Shown piece by piece: positions 7,753 to 16,402 of a DNA stretch of 30,044 nt; the first letter of the stretch is position 1, and every line of letters starts with the position of its first letter. This DNA comes from Brumimicrobium sp033722555 (GTDB lineage: Bacteria > Bacteroidota > Bacteroidia > Flavobacteriales_D > Crocinitomicaceae). A program made the position numbers and the translations under genes. The DNA lies in the NCBI GenBank assembly GCA_033722555.1, contig JAWVYS010000035.1, positions 1 to 30,044 of the forward strand. Reading direction: 5' to 3'. Under the pieces are notes generated by a model. That model did no database searches. It saw nothing but the letters and a program-made list of their open reading frames with translations, and was not told where the DNA came from.

Positions 7753-8565
7753 ATGAAGGTTTTTTTCATAATTATATTTAGTTCTCTTGCATTTACTTCA
7801 GCAGCTCAGATTGACATTCTGATAGAGAACTTTGATGCTGCGTCGCTTCCGGCTACATGGACAGTTATCGATAACGACGGTAATACTCCCGCATCTCAGG
7901 TCAGTGAGTATACTGAAGCATGGATTCAAAAGGAAGATCCCATAAATTCAGGCAACGGAACAGCCTCAAGCACCTCTTATTTCGATCCTGTTAACAGAGC
8001 AGACCGTTGGTTAATTTCTCCTCAAATTACGTTAGGAGGTTCAGGGAATTTTATCTCCTGGAAGGGACTTTCACATGATCCTTCTTATCCGGATTCCTAT
8101 AAAGTGATGATTTCTACAACCTCGAACAATATAGCGGATTTTACGGATACATTGGTTGTGATCAGCAATGAATTGCCCGACTGGACCGAACATACGGAGG
8201 CCCTGGAAGCTTATGCAGGAACCTCTATCTACATCGCTTTTGTGAATACAACATTCAACGGTTTTAAATTGTATTTAGACAGTGTTTATGTACGTGAACA
8301 AGATCCTTTGTCGGTAGAAAATCTGTATTCGATGAATCAGAATAAAGCGATGATCTATCCAAATCCGGCTACAGAGAAGCTTTTTATCGGAGGAGAAAAA
8401 ATAAAAGAAGTCGAAATAATCAGTTTCGAAGGAAAAGTAATGTTTCACTCTGACGAGCATTTTAATTCTTCCGTCGATTTAACAAAATACTCTCCCGGGT
8501 TTTATTTTGCCGTTGTAAGATTTACCAACGGAACAGAAGAAAGACTGAAGTTTGTTAAAAAATAA
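7753..8565 (+). CDS. T9SS cargo protein: choice-of-anchor J (cleaved adhesin) domain plus type A sorting domain
   Basis: A 270-residue secreted protein. I chose the ATG at 7753 because it puts the signal peptide first (MKVFFIIIFSSLAFTSAAQ); an in-frame ATG at 7693 would add 20 charged residues before it. Residues about 22-180 are a cleaved-adhesin/choice-of-anchor J beta-sandwich: ENFDAASLPATWTVIDNDG, then RADRWLISPQITL, then DSYKVMISTT, ending in YLDSVYV. Residues about 195-270 are a T9SS type A C-terminal sorting domain (IYPNPATEKLFI ... LTKYSPGFYFAVVRF ... RLKFVKK), which directs export across the outer membrane and attachment to the cell surface. It has no catalytic domain, so a binding role is likely. 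It lies 60 nt after the GldM-like gene. Confidence 0.9.
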   Translation: MKVFFIIIFSSLAFTSAAQIDILIENFDAASLPATWTVIDNDGNTPASQVSEYTEAWIQKEDPINSGNGTASSTSYFDPVNRADRWLISPQITLGGSGNFISWKGLSHDPSYPDSYKVMISTTSNNIADFTDTLVVISNELPDWTEHTEALEAYAGTSIYIAFVNTTFNGFKLYLDSVYVREQDPLSVENLYSMNQNKAMIYPNPATEKLFIGGEKIKEVEIISFEGKVMFHSDEHFNSSVDLTKYSPGFYFAVVRFTNGTEERLKFVKK

Positions 8566-8616
8566 CTTCAGTTATAAACCGAGGGAATCTAGAAAGATTA
8601 TTAATCCTGCTCAGAA

Positions 8617-9303
8617 TTAATCAACCCCCACAGCACTTCTTTTACCTTCCTTTTTTAACTGCATCAGAACCGAAAAGGCAGAATCGATATCATCGGAGTG
8701 AACAACTACAGTAAATTCGTTCGAGGTAGAAACAACCTCTACGATGTTTATTCCCTCCCATGCCAAATGTTTAAGTATGTAGTAATAAATACCGGAAATT
8801 TCTGTATTAACAGTTGGAAGCTTAATAGTAATTGAGGCCAGATCACGGTTATGTGACTTCAGTTTTTCCTTGCTGAAGATTTTAGAGACTTTCTGCGAAA
8901 TTGATACACTCGTAATTATTGTGGATTCTCCAACTCCGTGACAAAAGGTGTAAAAAGGATCTTGTTCTTCACTCAATGATTTCATCATTTCTGCCTGACA
9001 TAAAGTGAGTGAGGGTGAGTTTTCAAAAGTAAAATCTTCAAGGTCACTGCGCACAAGAAAATCTCCGAGCGTACCCATGAAATTCTTGATCTTCAAATTA
9101 ATTCTATGGTAGTAACCGGGAGACATTCTTTTGATGGACATAATGATTGCCCCTTCTTTTACCTTCTTTTGTAAAATATCCTCAATTTCAGGTTTAATTT
9201 TTCTCGCCAGAGCGGAGACATTAATCAGGTTTTCTGTTAGCGACTCCCGTAAAAATGGTGAACGGTTTATAATATCCTCGGTAACTTTACCTATTGATGA
9301 CAT
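8617..9303 (-). CDS. ACT-domain regulatory protein with N-terminal winged-helix-like segment
   Basis: A 228-residue cytoplasmic protein. The N-terminus (about 1-60: SPFLRESLTENLINVSALAR, then KIKPEIEDILQKKVKEGAII) is helical and looks like a small HTH-like module. The C-terminal half contains an aspartokinase-style ACT region: ITIKLPTVNTEISGIYYYIL, then KHLAWEGINIVEVVSTSNEF, then TVVVHSDDIDSAFSVL. ACT domains bind amino acids and dimerise. No kinase domain is present, so it is a free-standing ACT protein, a type known in Bacteroidota and archaea but poorly characterised. It converges with the T9SS cargo gene (51 nt between stops). Which ligand it binds, and whether it binds DNA, cannot be told. 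Confidence 0.75.
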   Translation of the reverse strand: MSSIGKVTEDIINRSPFLRESLTENLINVSALARKIKPEIEDILQKKVKEGAIIMSIKRMSPGYYHRINLKIKNFMGTLGDFLVRSDLEDFTFENSPSLTLCQAEMMKSLSEEQDPFYTFCHGVGESTIITSVSISQKVSKIFSKEKLKSHNRDLASITIKLPTVNTEISGIYYYILKHLAWEGINIVEVVSTSNEFTVVVHSDDIDSAFSVLMQLKKEGKRSAVGVD

Positions 9304-9378
9304 AGAATTTTGTTTTAGTAGATTGTTGTAAAATTAAAAAAAGTTTAGATTAAACAACAGATTTTCTGAATTTTGCAT

Positions 9379-9411
9379 AAAAAAAAACACTCCCCCAAAG
9401 AGAAGTGTTTT
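9379..9411 (-). terminator. Intrinsic terminator downstream of lolA
   Basis: On the minus strand, AACACTTCTC (9409-9400), a 4-nt loop, and GGGGAGTGTT (9395-9386) form a 10-bp stem with two G-T pairs, followed by a run of nine T (9387-9379). It begins about 20 nt past the lolA stop. It should end the ftsK-lolA transcript before the ACT-domain gene. Confidence 0.85.
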
Positions 9412-9430
9412 CATCGAAAAGTTTATTTTT

Positions 9431-10069
9431 TTAATCTCGAATCAGCTGATATCCCGGGTATTTCTGTGGGTTATAAACGAATTTACTGTCAGAAACTTCT
9501 TTGTTTTTCTCCAAATTCGTTACGGTATAAGTCATTGTGCTGCCGTCTTTTGTTTTCATTACAGCCTGTTTAAGACTGTTATCCTTTGTAGAAATATATA
9601 AAATTATTGTGTGGTAGGACACCTCGCCCGGTTTGGTTGGAAATAAATGAATAACATGGACCTTTTCACCGTTCAAGGTTTCTTCCTTGACATATTTGCT
9701 TTTGAAACCCTCTTCCCAGATGGTCATGAGTTTTTTGGGATTGATGCTTTCTTCATCTTCATCGTTGGCATTACTCTGATAGGTCACTTTTTCTTCCTTA
9801 ACAACCGTCCAGATTTTTTCACCGTTTGAGATCAAAACATTTTCTCCAAGCTCAGCGTAGTATTTATTTCCTTTGACATAACCATGTCCCGATTGCTTGG
9901 AATCTTCTCCTGTGTCAGGATTTTTAACCTTCATCGAAAATTCAACATAAAAGGAATTCATTCCCTTTATTTCCGAAGACATTTTGTCAAGAATGTTTTG
10001 GGATTTTTCATCGGACTGAGCGAATAAAGTGCTCGTGATTAAACTAATAGCGATAACTAAGTATTTCAT
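9431..10069 (-). CDS. lolA: LolA-family outer membrane lipoprotein carrier protein
   Basis: A 212-residue periplasmic protein with signal peptide (MKYLVIAISLITSTLFAQ). It has the LolA/LolB half-barrel pattern: SQNILDKMSSEIKGMNSFYV near the start, then repeated strands (EFSMKVKNP, GHGYVKGNKYYAELG, ISNGEKIWTVVKEEKVTYQS), then helix LMTIWEEGFKSKYV, and a final FVYNPQKYPGYQLIRD. LolA shuttles lipoproteins released by the LolCDE ABC transporter to the outer membrane. Placement directly after ftsK is common in Bacteroidota. A TATCTTTG element sits just past the ftsK stop and the gene ends in a strong terminator, so it can be expressed alone. Several lolA-like paralogues can exist per genome, so the symbol is probable rather than certain. 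Confidence 0.85.
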   Translation of the reverse strand: MKYLVIAISLITSTLFAQSDEKSQNILDKMSSEIKGMNSFYVEFSMKVKNPDTGEDSKQSGHGYVKGNKYYAELGENVLISNGEKIWTVVKEEKVTYQSNANDEDEESINPKKLMTIWEEGFKSKYVKEETLNGEKVHVIHLFPTKPGEVSYHTIILYISTKDNSLKQAVMKTKDGSTMTYTVTNLEKNKEVSDSKFVYNPQKYPGYQLIRD

Positions 10070-10107
10070 TGTTTTTAATTTTGTTTAGCAATTTGCAGAA
10101 ACTGTGC

Positions 10108-10115
10108 CAAAGATA
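10108..10115 (-). promoter_or_regulatory. -7 promoter element (TATCTTTG) for lolA
   Basis: The minus strand reads TATCTTTG at 10115-10108, an exact TAnnTTTG match immediately after the ftsK stop codon. Transcription would start near 10103, leaving a leader of about 34 nt. No TTG is seen at -33 inside ftsK. The same octamer occurs before the arginase gene. Confidence 0.5.
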
Positions 10116-12587
10116 CTAAATAAGTCCTTTGGAAGAAAGGTATTCCTCGAGTGCTGTTTCATCAGAAATCAATACTTCTCTCGCCTTGCTTCCTTTGAAA
10201 GGCCCAATGATATTGTGAGCCTCAAGCTGATCCACGATACGGCCTGCCCGGTTATATCCCAGTTTTAATTTGCGCTGTAATAAACTGGCCGATCCCTGTT
10301 GATGAATTACAATAACTCGTGCGGCTTCAACAAAGTTCTCATCAAGTTCATCCAAATCGCCGCCATCACCACTATCCATGGCATTGTCGTCTTTGTATTC
10401 AGGAAGCAGCATAGCATCGGGATAAGCGCGTTGATTACCGATGAAATCACAGATTTCATCTACTTCGGGCGTATCAACGAAACCACACTGTAGGCGAATC
10501 ATATCATTACCCATCGAAATCAGCATATCTCCTTTTCCGATAAGTTGATCCGCGCCGGATGAATCAAGGATAGTACGGGAATCTATTTTAGAAAGTACAC
10601 GGAAGGCTATCCTTGCGGGGAAATTAGCTTTTATCATTCCGGTGATCACATTTACGGAAGGCCGCTGTGTTGCGACGATCAGGTGTATTCCAATCGCTCT
10701 CGCAAGCTGAGCAATTCGTGCAATCGGATGCTCCACCTCCTTTCCTGCAGTCATTATCAGATCGGCAAACTCATCGATAAGAACGACAATATATGGCATA
10801 TAACGGTGTCCTTTTTCCGGATTGAGTTTCCGTGCTACAAATTTATTGTTGTATTCCTTGATATTTCGACAATGGGCAGTTTTCAAAAGGTCATACCTGT
10901 CATCCATTTCAGTACAAAGGGAATTTAAGGTCGCTACCACTTTCGATGTATCCGTAATGATCGGTTCTTCCTCACCGGGTAATTTAGCGAGAAAATGGCG
11001 TTCTATCTTATTGTACAAGGTAAGTTCAACCTTCTTCGGATCGATTAGAACGAATTTGACTTGCGCAGGATGTTTTTTATACAGCAGAGATACGAGAATA
11101 GCATTTAGTCCAACGGATTTACCTTGTCCTGTTGCTCCTGCTACAAGAAGGTGTGGAGTTTTGGCAAGATCAAAAGTATAGGTTTCGTTTGTGATGGTTT
11201 TTCCCAAAACGATAGGCAATTCAGCGTCGGAGTTCTGAAATTTTTCCGAAGCAATCAGTGACCGCATACTCACGATTTCAGGCTTGCTGTTTGGTACTTC
11301 AATACCGATGGTTCCCTTACCCGGAATTGGTGCGATAATACGTATCCCTAAAGCCGCCAGACTCAGTGCGATATCGTCTTCAAGATTTTTAATTTTCGAT
11401 ATCCTAACCCCCGGTGCCGGAACGATTTCGTAGAGTGTTACTGTCGGACCAATGGTTGCCTTTATTTTGGATATCTCGATTTTGTAATGGGCAAGTGTTT
11501 CTACAATCTTATTTTTATTACCCTCCAACTCTTCCTTGTCAACACCACCTTTGGAGGTTTCAAATTTTTGGAGAAGATCAATGGGGGGGAGGGTGTAACT
11601 GGCCAGGTCAAGCTTTGGATCATAAGCACCAAATTCTTCTAATTTCTTATTGAGATCGGATTCTGATAATTCTTTCTCTTCAGGGGCTATTTCGACAGAA
11701 AACTCTTCATCATCGTCATCTTCTGTTTCCCTTACCGGCTCATCCTCTTCGTCATCAATTTCCAGTACAGACTCTTCGGATTCATCATTATCTTCATCAT
11801 TTTCATCCTCTTCTTCAGAAAAATCTACCTCCATCGCATCCTCTTCTTCCATTATTTCATCGTCGTCAATGGTGTTAATAATGCGCAGATCGTTCACGGC
11901 AGTCTGCTCGCTTTCTTCATCTGTTTCTTTCTTCAGAAAAAGGGAAGTAAGACGATCAAAAAGAGCTTTGAAATCAGGGTTGAAAAGTGCTACAACAATC
12001 ACGAATAAGGCAACTAACACGAGGAGAAAAGCGCCAAAATTACCTAAAGTTGCCGTTAACCATTCATTGGAGGCATACCCGAAAGATCCACCAAGGTAGC
12101 TTACTCTGCTTGAAAAGAGACCGAGAAAAACAGATGACCAGACGATAAATATTACACCTCGCAAAACTGTTTTTCTGAGAGGAAGGATTCGGATGTTCAG
12201 AAGTAATCTAACGCCCAGAATAAAAAAGAGAAAACTAAAAATAAAGGACGCGATACCAAAACCCGAATAAATAAAAACATGGGACATCCATGCGCCGAAT
12301 TTACCCAGCCAGTTTTCAGCCTCAGTTTCACTTTGATTGAACATAAATTCAAAAAAGCCGGTGTCCAGTATGAGATCCTGATCAGCCTGCCAGGTGAATA
12401 AATAGGAGACAAAGGAAAGAAACAGGTAAACCGAAAACAATAGCAATAAAACTCCTGAGATAGATTTTGCCTTGCGCCGGTCAATTTTAGAAGTGAGTCT
12501 GGAAAGCTTAAACCCCTCTCTTTCCTTACTTTCAGAACTTTGTTTCTTTGTCGAGTTGTTCTCCTTTAAGACATTTCCTTTTGCCAT
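10116..12587 (-). CDS. ftsK: DNA translocase FtsK
   Basis: An 823-residue septal DNA pump that moves chromosome ends through the closing septum and aids dimer resolution. Residues about 43-205 hold four or five transmembrane segments (e.g. GVLLLLFSVYLFLSFVSYLF, FLLVLVALFVIVVALF). Residues about 220-300 are an acidic D/E-rich linker. The alpha/beta motor covers about 335-735, with Walker A GATGQGKS (484-491), Walker B VVLIDEFADL (601-610), and ARAIGIHLIVATQRPSVNVI following. The C-terminal gamma winged helix (about 750-823; GSASLLQRKLKLGYNRAGRI) would read KOPS-type sites. Length is normal for Bacteroidota FtsK. It has a good promoter upstream and lolA follows 46 nt downstream. Confidence 0.97.
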   Translation of the reverse strand: MAKGNVLKENNSTKKQSSESKEREGFKLSRLTSKIDRRKAKSISGVLLLLFSVYLFLSFVSYLFTWQADQDLILDTGFFEFMFNQSETEAENWLGKFGAWMSHVFIYSGFGIASFIFSFLFFILGVRLLLNIRILPLRKTVLRGVIFIVWSSVFLGLFSSRVSYLGGSFGYASNEWLTATLGNFGAFLLVLVALFVIVVALFNPDFKALFDRLTSLFLKKETDEESEQTAVNDLRIINTIDDDEIMEEEDAMEVDFSEEEDENDEDNDESEESVLEIDDEEDEPVRETEDDDDEEFSVEIAPEEKELSESDLNKKLEEFGAYDPKLDLASYTLPPIDLLQKFETSKGGVDKEELEGNKNKIVETLAHYKIEISKIKATIGPTVTLYEIVPAPGVRISKIKNLEDDIALSLAALGIRIIAPIPGKGTIGIEVPNSKPEIVSMRSLIASEKFQNSDAELPIVLGKTITNETYTFDLAKTPHLLVAGATGQGKSVGLNAILVSLLYKKHPAQVKFVLIDPKKVELTLYNKIERHFLAKLPGEEEPIITDTSKVVATLNSLCTEMDDRYDLLKTAHCRNIKEYNNKFVARKLNPEKGHRYMPYIVVLIDEFADLIMTAGKEVEHPIARIAQLARAIGIHLIVATQRPSVNVITGMIKANFPARIAFRVLSKIDSRTILDSSGADQLIGKGDMLISMGNDMIRLQCGFVDTPEVDEICDFIGNQRAYPDAMLLPEYKDDNAMDSGDGGDLDELDENFVEAARVIVIHQQGSASLLQRKLKLGYNRAGRIVDQLEAHNIIGPFKGSKAREVLISDETALEEYLSSKGLI

Positions 12588-12610
12588 GCTCTTTGCGCGA
12601 AATTATTCTA

Positions 12611-12639
12611 CGAAGATAATGATTCTTAAAGCGCACAAA
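12611..12639 (-). promoter_or_regulatory. Promoter for ftsK (TTTG-N17-TATCTTCG)
   Basis: On the minus strand TTTG (12639-12636), 17 nt, then TATCTTCG (12618-12611) fit the Bacteroidota -33/-7 layout with one mismatch in the -7 box. Transcription would start near 12606, about 19 nt before the ATG at 12587. Confidence 0.5.
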
Positions 12640-12673
12640 CGAATGGAATAAAAAGGGTTTCCACAGTCTCCTG

Positions 12674-13324
12674 TTAGTTCTTTAATAACTCTATAAATTC
12701 ATCGAGTGTAATGATCTCATGTGTATTGGGTATACCGAAGTAGTCTTTGGGAACCGCCCTTTCCTCCATGGATTTAAGTTCGTAATTGATCCATAGTCCA
12801 CCTGAATATACGCTGTATTTGGTCGGTAACCCTGGAATACCCTCAAGAGCATTGATGTATTTTGGAGATATATCAGGAAGGTAATACATGGTCATCGTTG
12901 TGTCCTGTACTTTATTTATTACCTCAATTTTCTTTGCTTTTTGTCCTGCGAATTTCTTGGATCCGAATTTCGGTTTGAATGCATACTTGTCCTGATTCAC
13001 AGAATCCGGTTCCGTATAGGTCTGAATCGCTACCTGTTTGTGACCCAGGTCCATGAGTATATAGGCCCTGTTCTTTGGAATGTGTTCAATATAGATCTGC
13101 TTTCCAATGGGTGTAAAACTCTCTATTCTTACCATGGAATCGTTGGTGTAGATAATTTGATAATTGATACTGTCTTTGGCTTCGGGTGAATGCATGTCGG
13201 AATTTACCGAGTAAATCATTTTTCCTTGAAAGGAAGAGTTTCCTGGACTTTTCACCCCGCAGGCGTAAGAAAAAAGTATAAAAAGGAAGGCCGAAAATAT
13301 TGTTTGCAGATTGAAGTATTTCAT
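12674..13324 (-). CDS. Probable lipoprotein, GLPGLI/DUF4412-like
   Basis: A 216-residue protein from the ATG at 13324, chosen because it places a lipoprotein signal peptide first (ending FILFSYAC, lipid-modified Cys at 22). An in-frame ATG at 13363 would add 13 polar residues in front. The mature part is beta-rich: GKMIYSVNSDM, NDSMVRIESFTPIGKQIYIE, RAYILMDLGHKQVAIQTY, TTMTMYYLPDISPKYINALE, GIPGLPTKYSV. This resembles the DUF4412/GLPGLI group of Bacteroidota envelope proteins, whose function is unknown. It is read towards ftsK, with 86 nt between them, and ftsK has its own promoter. Confidence 0.7.
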   Translation of the reverse strand: MKYFNLQTIFSAFLFILFSYACGVKSPGNSSFQGKMIYSVNSDMHSPEAKDSINYQIIYTNDSMVRIESFTPIGKQIYIEHIPKNRAYILMDLGHKQVAIQTYTEPDSVNQDKYAFKPKFGSKKFAGQKAKKIEVINKVQDTTMTMYYLPDISPKYINALEGIPGLPTKYSVYSGGLWINYELKSMEERAVPKDYFGIPNTHEIITLDEFIELLKN

Positions 13325-13472
13325 TGAAGGATTGTTATGATCAAATCTCAGTTTTTCATTCACGAAATTAATATAAATTCTCTTCCTGAATAGTTAGAAT
13401 GCATAAAGTACAACTGTTCATATCTTGTAAAGAACAAAAGAAAGTAAATTACCATATCCTGAAGCCTTTTCT

Positions 13473-13480
13473 TATCTTTG
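13473..13480 (+). promoter_or_regulatory. -7 promoter element (TATCTTTG) for the arginase-argS operon
   Basis: TATCTTTG is an exact TAnnTTTG match. Transcription would start near 13485, giving a leader of about 30 nt to the ATG at 13515. The usual TTG is not present 17-23 nt upstream. The remainder of the 190-nt divergent gap (13325-13514) shows nothing else I can name. Confidence 0.5.
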
Positions 13481-13514
13481 CTTCTTCGTTTTATAGGATT
13501 TGAAATTCGACTTT

Positions 13515-14474
13515 ATGAGAAAATCAATTACTTTAATTATTAATGAGTCTGAGATATCTGCGGGAACACGCGGAGCAAGTTTAGGGCCGGGAGCTCTAAG
13601 GGTTGTAGATCGTCAGAGAGAAAATTATATATTCGGGAAATACCCCAATGTTTTTATTCAGACCGAAAATCACTTGCTTGATCAACCTACGAAACTTCAG
13701 TGGGGAAAGCATGCAGACGGATTGGCGACAATTTATAAACGTGTTGCACAAGAAGTAAAAACCCAACGCGCAAAAAATGATTTTGTATTTGTATTGGCTG
13801 CTGACCATGGTTCGGCCGGTGGAACAATAGCCGGTCTTAAGATGGAAAACCCCGGCAAAAAGCTTGGCGTTTTGTGGATCGATGCTCACGGAGATCTACA
13901 TACTCCATATACCACTCCTTCAGGAAATATGCATGGTATGCCGCTGGCTACTGCACTGAACGAAGACAACCTCGAATCCAAGCAAAATGATCCACAAGAT
14001 GAAACCATCAGGTTCTGGAAAGAGATGAAAGAAGTGGGGAATATTGCTCCAAAAATAAACGCTGAAGATCTGGCATTCATTGGTCTTCGCGACCTGGAAA
14101 AACAAGAGGTTGAACTCATGGAAAGAAAGGGGCTCAAGAATATTTCAGTTGATGATTTTCGTAAAAAAGGTGCAGAACACATTTTACAAAGTCTTAATAA
14201 GAAGTTCGATACCTGCGACGAGATCTATGTTTCCTTTGATGTGGATTCCATGGATCCGGATGTCGTTTCTCACGGAACCGGGACACCTGTTAAAAATGGC
14301 CTGACTCCAGAGGAAGCATTACTTATTTTGAAACATTTTGCTGCCCATTCAAAGGTGAGGTGTATCGAATTTGTAGAGGTTAACCCTTGCCTGGATGAAA
14401 AAGCAAATAAAATGGCTGAAACCGCTTACGAACTTATGAAAGAGGTTTTAGAGACCGTTGAAAAGAGAGATTAG
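13515..14474 (+). CDS. Arginase/ureohydrolase family enzyme
   Basis: A 319-residue enzyme from ATG 13515; an upstream in-frame TTG (13500) would add five residues and is less likely. All metal-site motifs of the Mn-dependent ureohydrolase family are present: AADHGS (H98), WIDAHGDLHTP (D123, H125, D127) and SFDVDSMDPDV (D242, D244). The IEFVEVNP segment near the end supplies the guanidinium-binding Glu (E288). The N-terminal NESEISAGTRGASLGPGALR fits true arginases, which need G-A-x-x-GP near the start. Likely reaction: arginine to ornithine and urea; agmatinase or formimidoylglutamase activity is less likely but not excluded. The argS ATG follows 12 nt after the stop. Confidence 0.9.
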   Translation: MRKSITLIINESEISAGTRGASLGPGALRVVDRQRENYIFGKYPNVFIQTENHLLDQPTKLQWGKHADGLATIYKRVAQEVKTQRAKNDFVFVLAADHGSAGGTIAGLKMENPGKKLGVLWIDAHGDLHTPYTTPSGNMHGMPLATALNEDNLESKQNDPQDETIRFWKEMKEVGNIAPKINAEDLAFIGLRDLEKQEVELMERKGLKNISVDDFRKKGAEHILQSLNKKFDTCDEIYVSFDVDSMDPDVVSHGTGTPVKNGLTPEEALLILKHFAAHSKVRCIEFVEVNPCLDEKANKMAETAYELMKEVLETVEKRD

Positions 14475-14486
14475 CTCAGAGTTGAA

Positions 14487-16385
14487 ATGGAAGATATAAT
14501 TAAAAAACTTTTACTTGAGAATGCCGAAAGCCTATTCGGTGAGGAAATAACTGACAATCTGATCCAGTTTCAGAAAACGCGAAAGGACGTAGAAGGTGAT
14601 TTTACCCTTGTAACATTCCCGTTTGTTAAATTACTGAAGTCCTCTCCTGAACAGGCCGGTGAAAAAATAGGCCATTTTCTGCAGGAAAATATTTCCGAAA
14701 TCGCTGGTTTTAATGTAATTAAAGGCTTTCTTAACCTTCATCTGAAGGATGAATTCTGGCTTGATAAACTCGTAAGGATGCATAGTGATGACCGTTACGG
14801 TCAGGCCGTTAGAAAGTCAGGCAAGACCTTTATGGTAGAATATTCATCTCCGAATACCAATAAGCCTTTACATCTGGGCCATCTCAGAAATAATTTTCTG
14901 GGATATAGTGTGGCAGAAATTCTCAAGGCGAACGGTCATGAAGTAATTAAAACACAGATTGTTAACGACAGAGGAATTCATATCTGTAAAAGTATGCTGG
15001 CTTGGCAACGATTTGCTCCTACCGACGAAAAGGGTAATCGGGAAACACCTGCTACATCAGGAATCAAAGGCGATCATTTTGTTGGTAAGTATTATATCGA
15101 ATTTGAAAATCAGTTGATCCAGGAAGCATTTACAATAGCGAATAAATGGCGTCAGGAAAATTATACTGAATGTGATCCGGACAGCAAAGAAAAACTGGAA
15201 GGATTATTTAAAGCGTATGATGAAGCCACAGATCCCGAGATAAAGAAAAAATTGTTCCGCAAAATAGGTGCTGAGGCCAAGGATGAAACTACATTGCTTG
15301 AAGATGCTCAGGAAATGTTGGTAAAATGGGAAGCACGGGATCCGGAGACTTATCTTTTATGGAGCACCATGAACGGATGGGTGTATGAAGGCTTTGCTTC
15401 TACATACCACAGAATGGGAGTTGACTTTGATAAATTATACTACGAATCGGATACCTTTCTCATCGGAAAGGACCTCGTCGTGGAGGGATTAAATAAGGGT
15501 ATTTTTTTTAAGAAAGAGGACGGATCGGTTTGGGTGGATCTTTCCGAGGAGGGTCTAGATGAAAAACTTCTTCTCAGAGGGGATGGAACAGCTGTTTATA
15601 TGACTCAGGATATAGGAACGGCCATCGACAGATTCAAAGATTTTCCTTCTTTAAACGGTATTATTTATACAGTTGGAAATGAACAGGATTATCATTTTCA
15701 GGTGCTTTTTCTGATTCTGAAAAAGTTAGGTTATGATTGGGCAGATAACTGCTACCACCTTTCATACGGAATGGTCGATCTTCCCCACGGTAAGATGAAA
15801 TCAAGAGAAGGCACAGTGGTGGATGCCGATGACCTGATGGAGCAGATTGTGAGTATGGCCAAGGAAAGTACAAAGGAAAGAGGCCATCTGGAAGGAATGT
15901 CAGAAACTGAAAAAGAGACGCTTTATGAAACGATAGGCATGGGAGGACTGAAATATTTCCTTCTCAAGGTAGATCCTCATAAACGTATGAAATTCAATCC
16001 GGACGAATCGATCGAACTGAACGGAAACACAGGGCCTTTTATTCAATACGCCCATGCCCGTATCCAGTCATTATTAGCCAAAGTTGGAAGAGTAAATGAA
16101 ACTGAAGGCCTGAAAATCAATAGCCCCGAAAAAGAACTCATCAAACTTTTGAATGATTATCCCTCGGTGGTTGAAGAGGCAGGAAGTAATTACAGTCCGG
16201 CACTGATTGCTAATTACACGTTTGAACTTGTGAAGGAATTCAATGCTTTTTATCAGGCTTATAGCATTATGAATGAACCTGATGAGCATTTAAAAAATAC
16301 AAGGATTGTTCTTTGTGAAATCATGGCCGGTGTTATTGCGTCTGCTATGAAATTACTAGGGATCACCGTTCCGGAAAGAATGTAG
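14487..16385 (+). CDS. argS: Arginyl-tRNA synthetase
   Basis: A 632-residue class Ia synthetase. The N-terminal additional (Add1) domain spans about 1-105. The HIGH-type motif is in PNTNKPLHLGHLRNN (H129-H132). The Rossmann core carries VNDRGIHICKSMLAWQRF and TQDIGTAIDRF. The KMSKS-type loop is GKMKSREGTVV (435-445); bacterial ArgRS often lacks the second Lys, so this is normal. The C-terminal DALR anticodon-binding region begins near GPFIQYAHARIQSLL (517-531). It charges tRNA-Arg with arginine. At 632 residues it exceeds E. coli ArgRS, mainly through a helical insert near 200-290, which I believe is usual in Bacteroidota. It is 12 nt after arginase and 17 nt before the GlmU-like gene. Confidence 0.97.
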   Translation: MEDIIKKLLLENAESLFGEEITDNLIQFQKTRKDVEGDFTLVTFPFVKLLKSSPEQAGEKIGHFLQENISEIAGFNVIKGFLNLHLKDEFWLDKLVRMHSDDRYGQAVRKSGKTFMVEYSSPNTNKPLHLGHLRNNFLGYSVAEILKANGHEVIKTQIVNDRGIHICKSMLAWQRFAPTDEKGNRETPATSGIKGDHFVGKYYIEFENQLIQEAFTIANKWRQENYTECDPDSKEKLEGLFKAYDEATDPEIKKKLFRKIGAEAKDETTLLEDAQEMLVKWEARDPETYLLWSTMNGWVYEGFASTYHRMGVDFDKLYYESDTFLIGKDLVVEGLNKGIFFKKEDGSVWVDLSEEGLDEKLLLRGDGTAVYMTQDIGTAIDRFKDFPSLNGIIYTVGNEQDYHFQVLFLILKKLGYDWADNCYHLSYGMVDLPHGKMKSREGTVVDADDLMEQIVSMAKESTKERGHLEGMSETEKETLYETIGMGGLKYFLLKVDPHKRMKFNPDESIELNGNTGPFIQYAHARIQSLLAKVGRVNETEGLKINSPEKELIKLLNDYPSVVEEAGSNYSPALIANYTFELVKEFNAFYQAYSIMNEPDEHLKNTRIVLCEIMAGVIASAMKLLGITVPERM

Positions 16386-16402
16386 CACAAAAACTGAAAA
16401 AG

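Noticed and set aside
8561..8576. Palindrome ATAACT-TC-AGTTAT over the T9SS cargo stop codon
   Set aside because: The loop of 2 nt is too tight and there is no T run, so it is not a credible terminator; probably chance.
11650..12099. Plus-strand open frame of 149 codons, extremely Ser-rich
   Set aside because: It is the complement of the D/E-rich linker codons of FtsK (GAA/GAT/GAC read as TTC/ATC/TCN); composition and position explain it fully.
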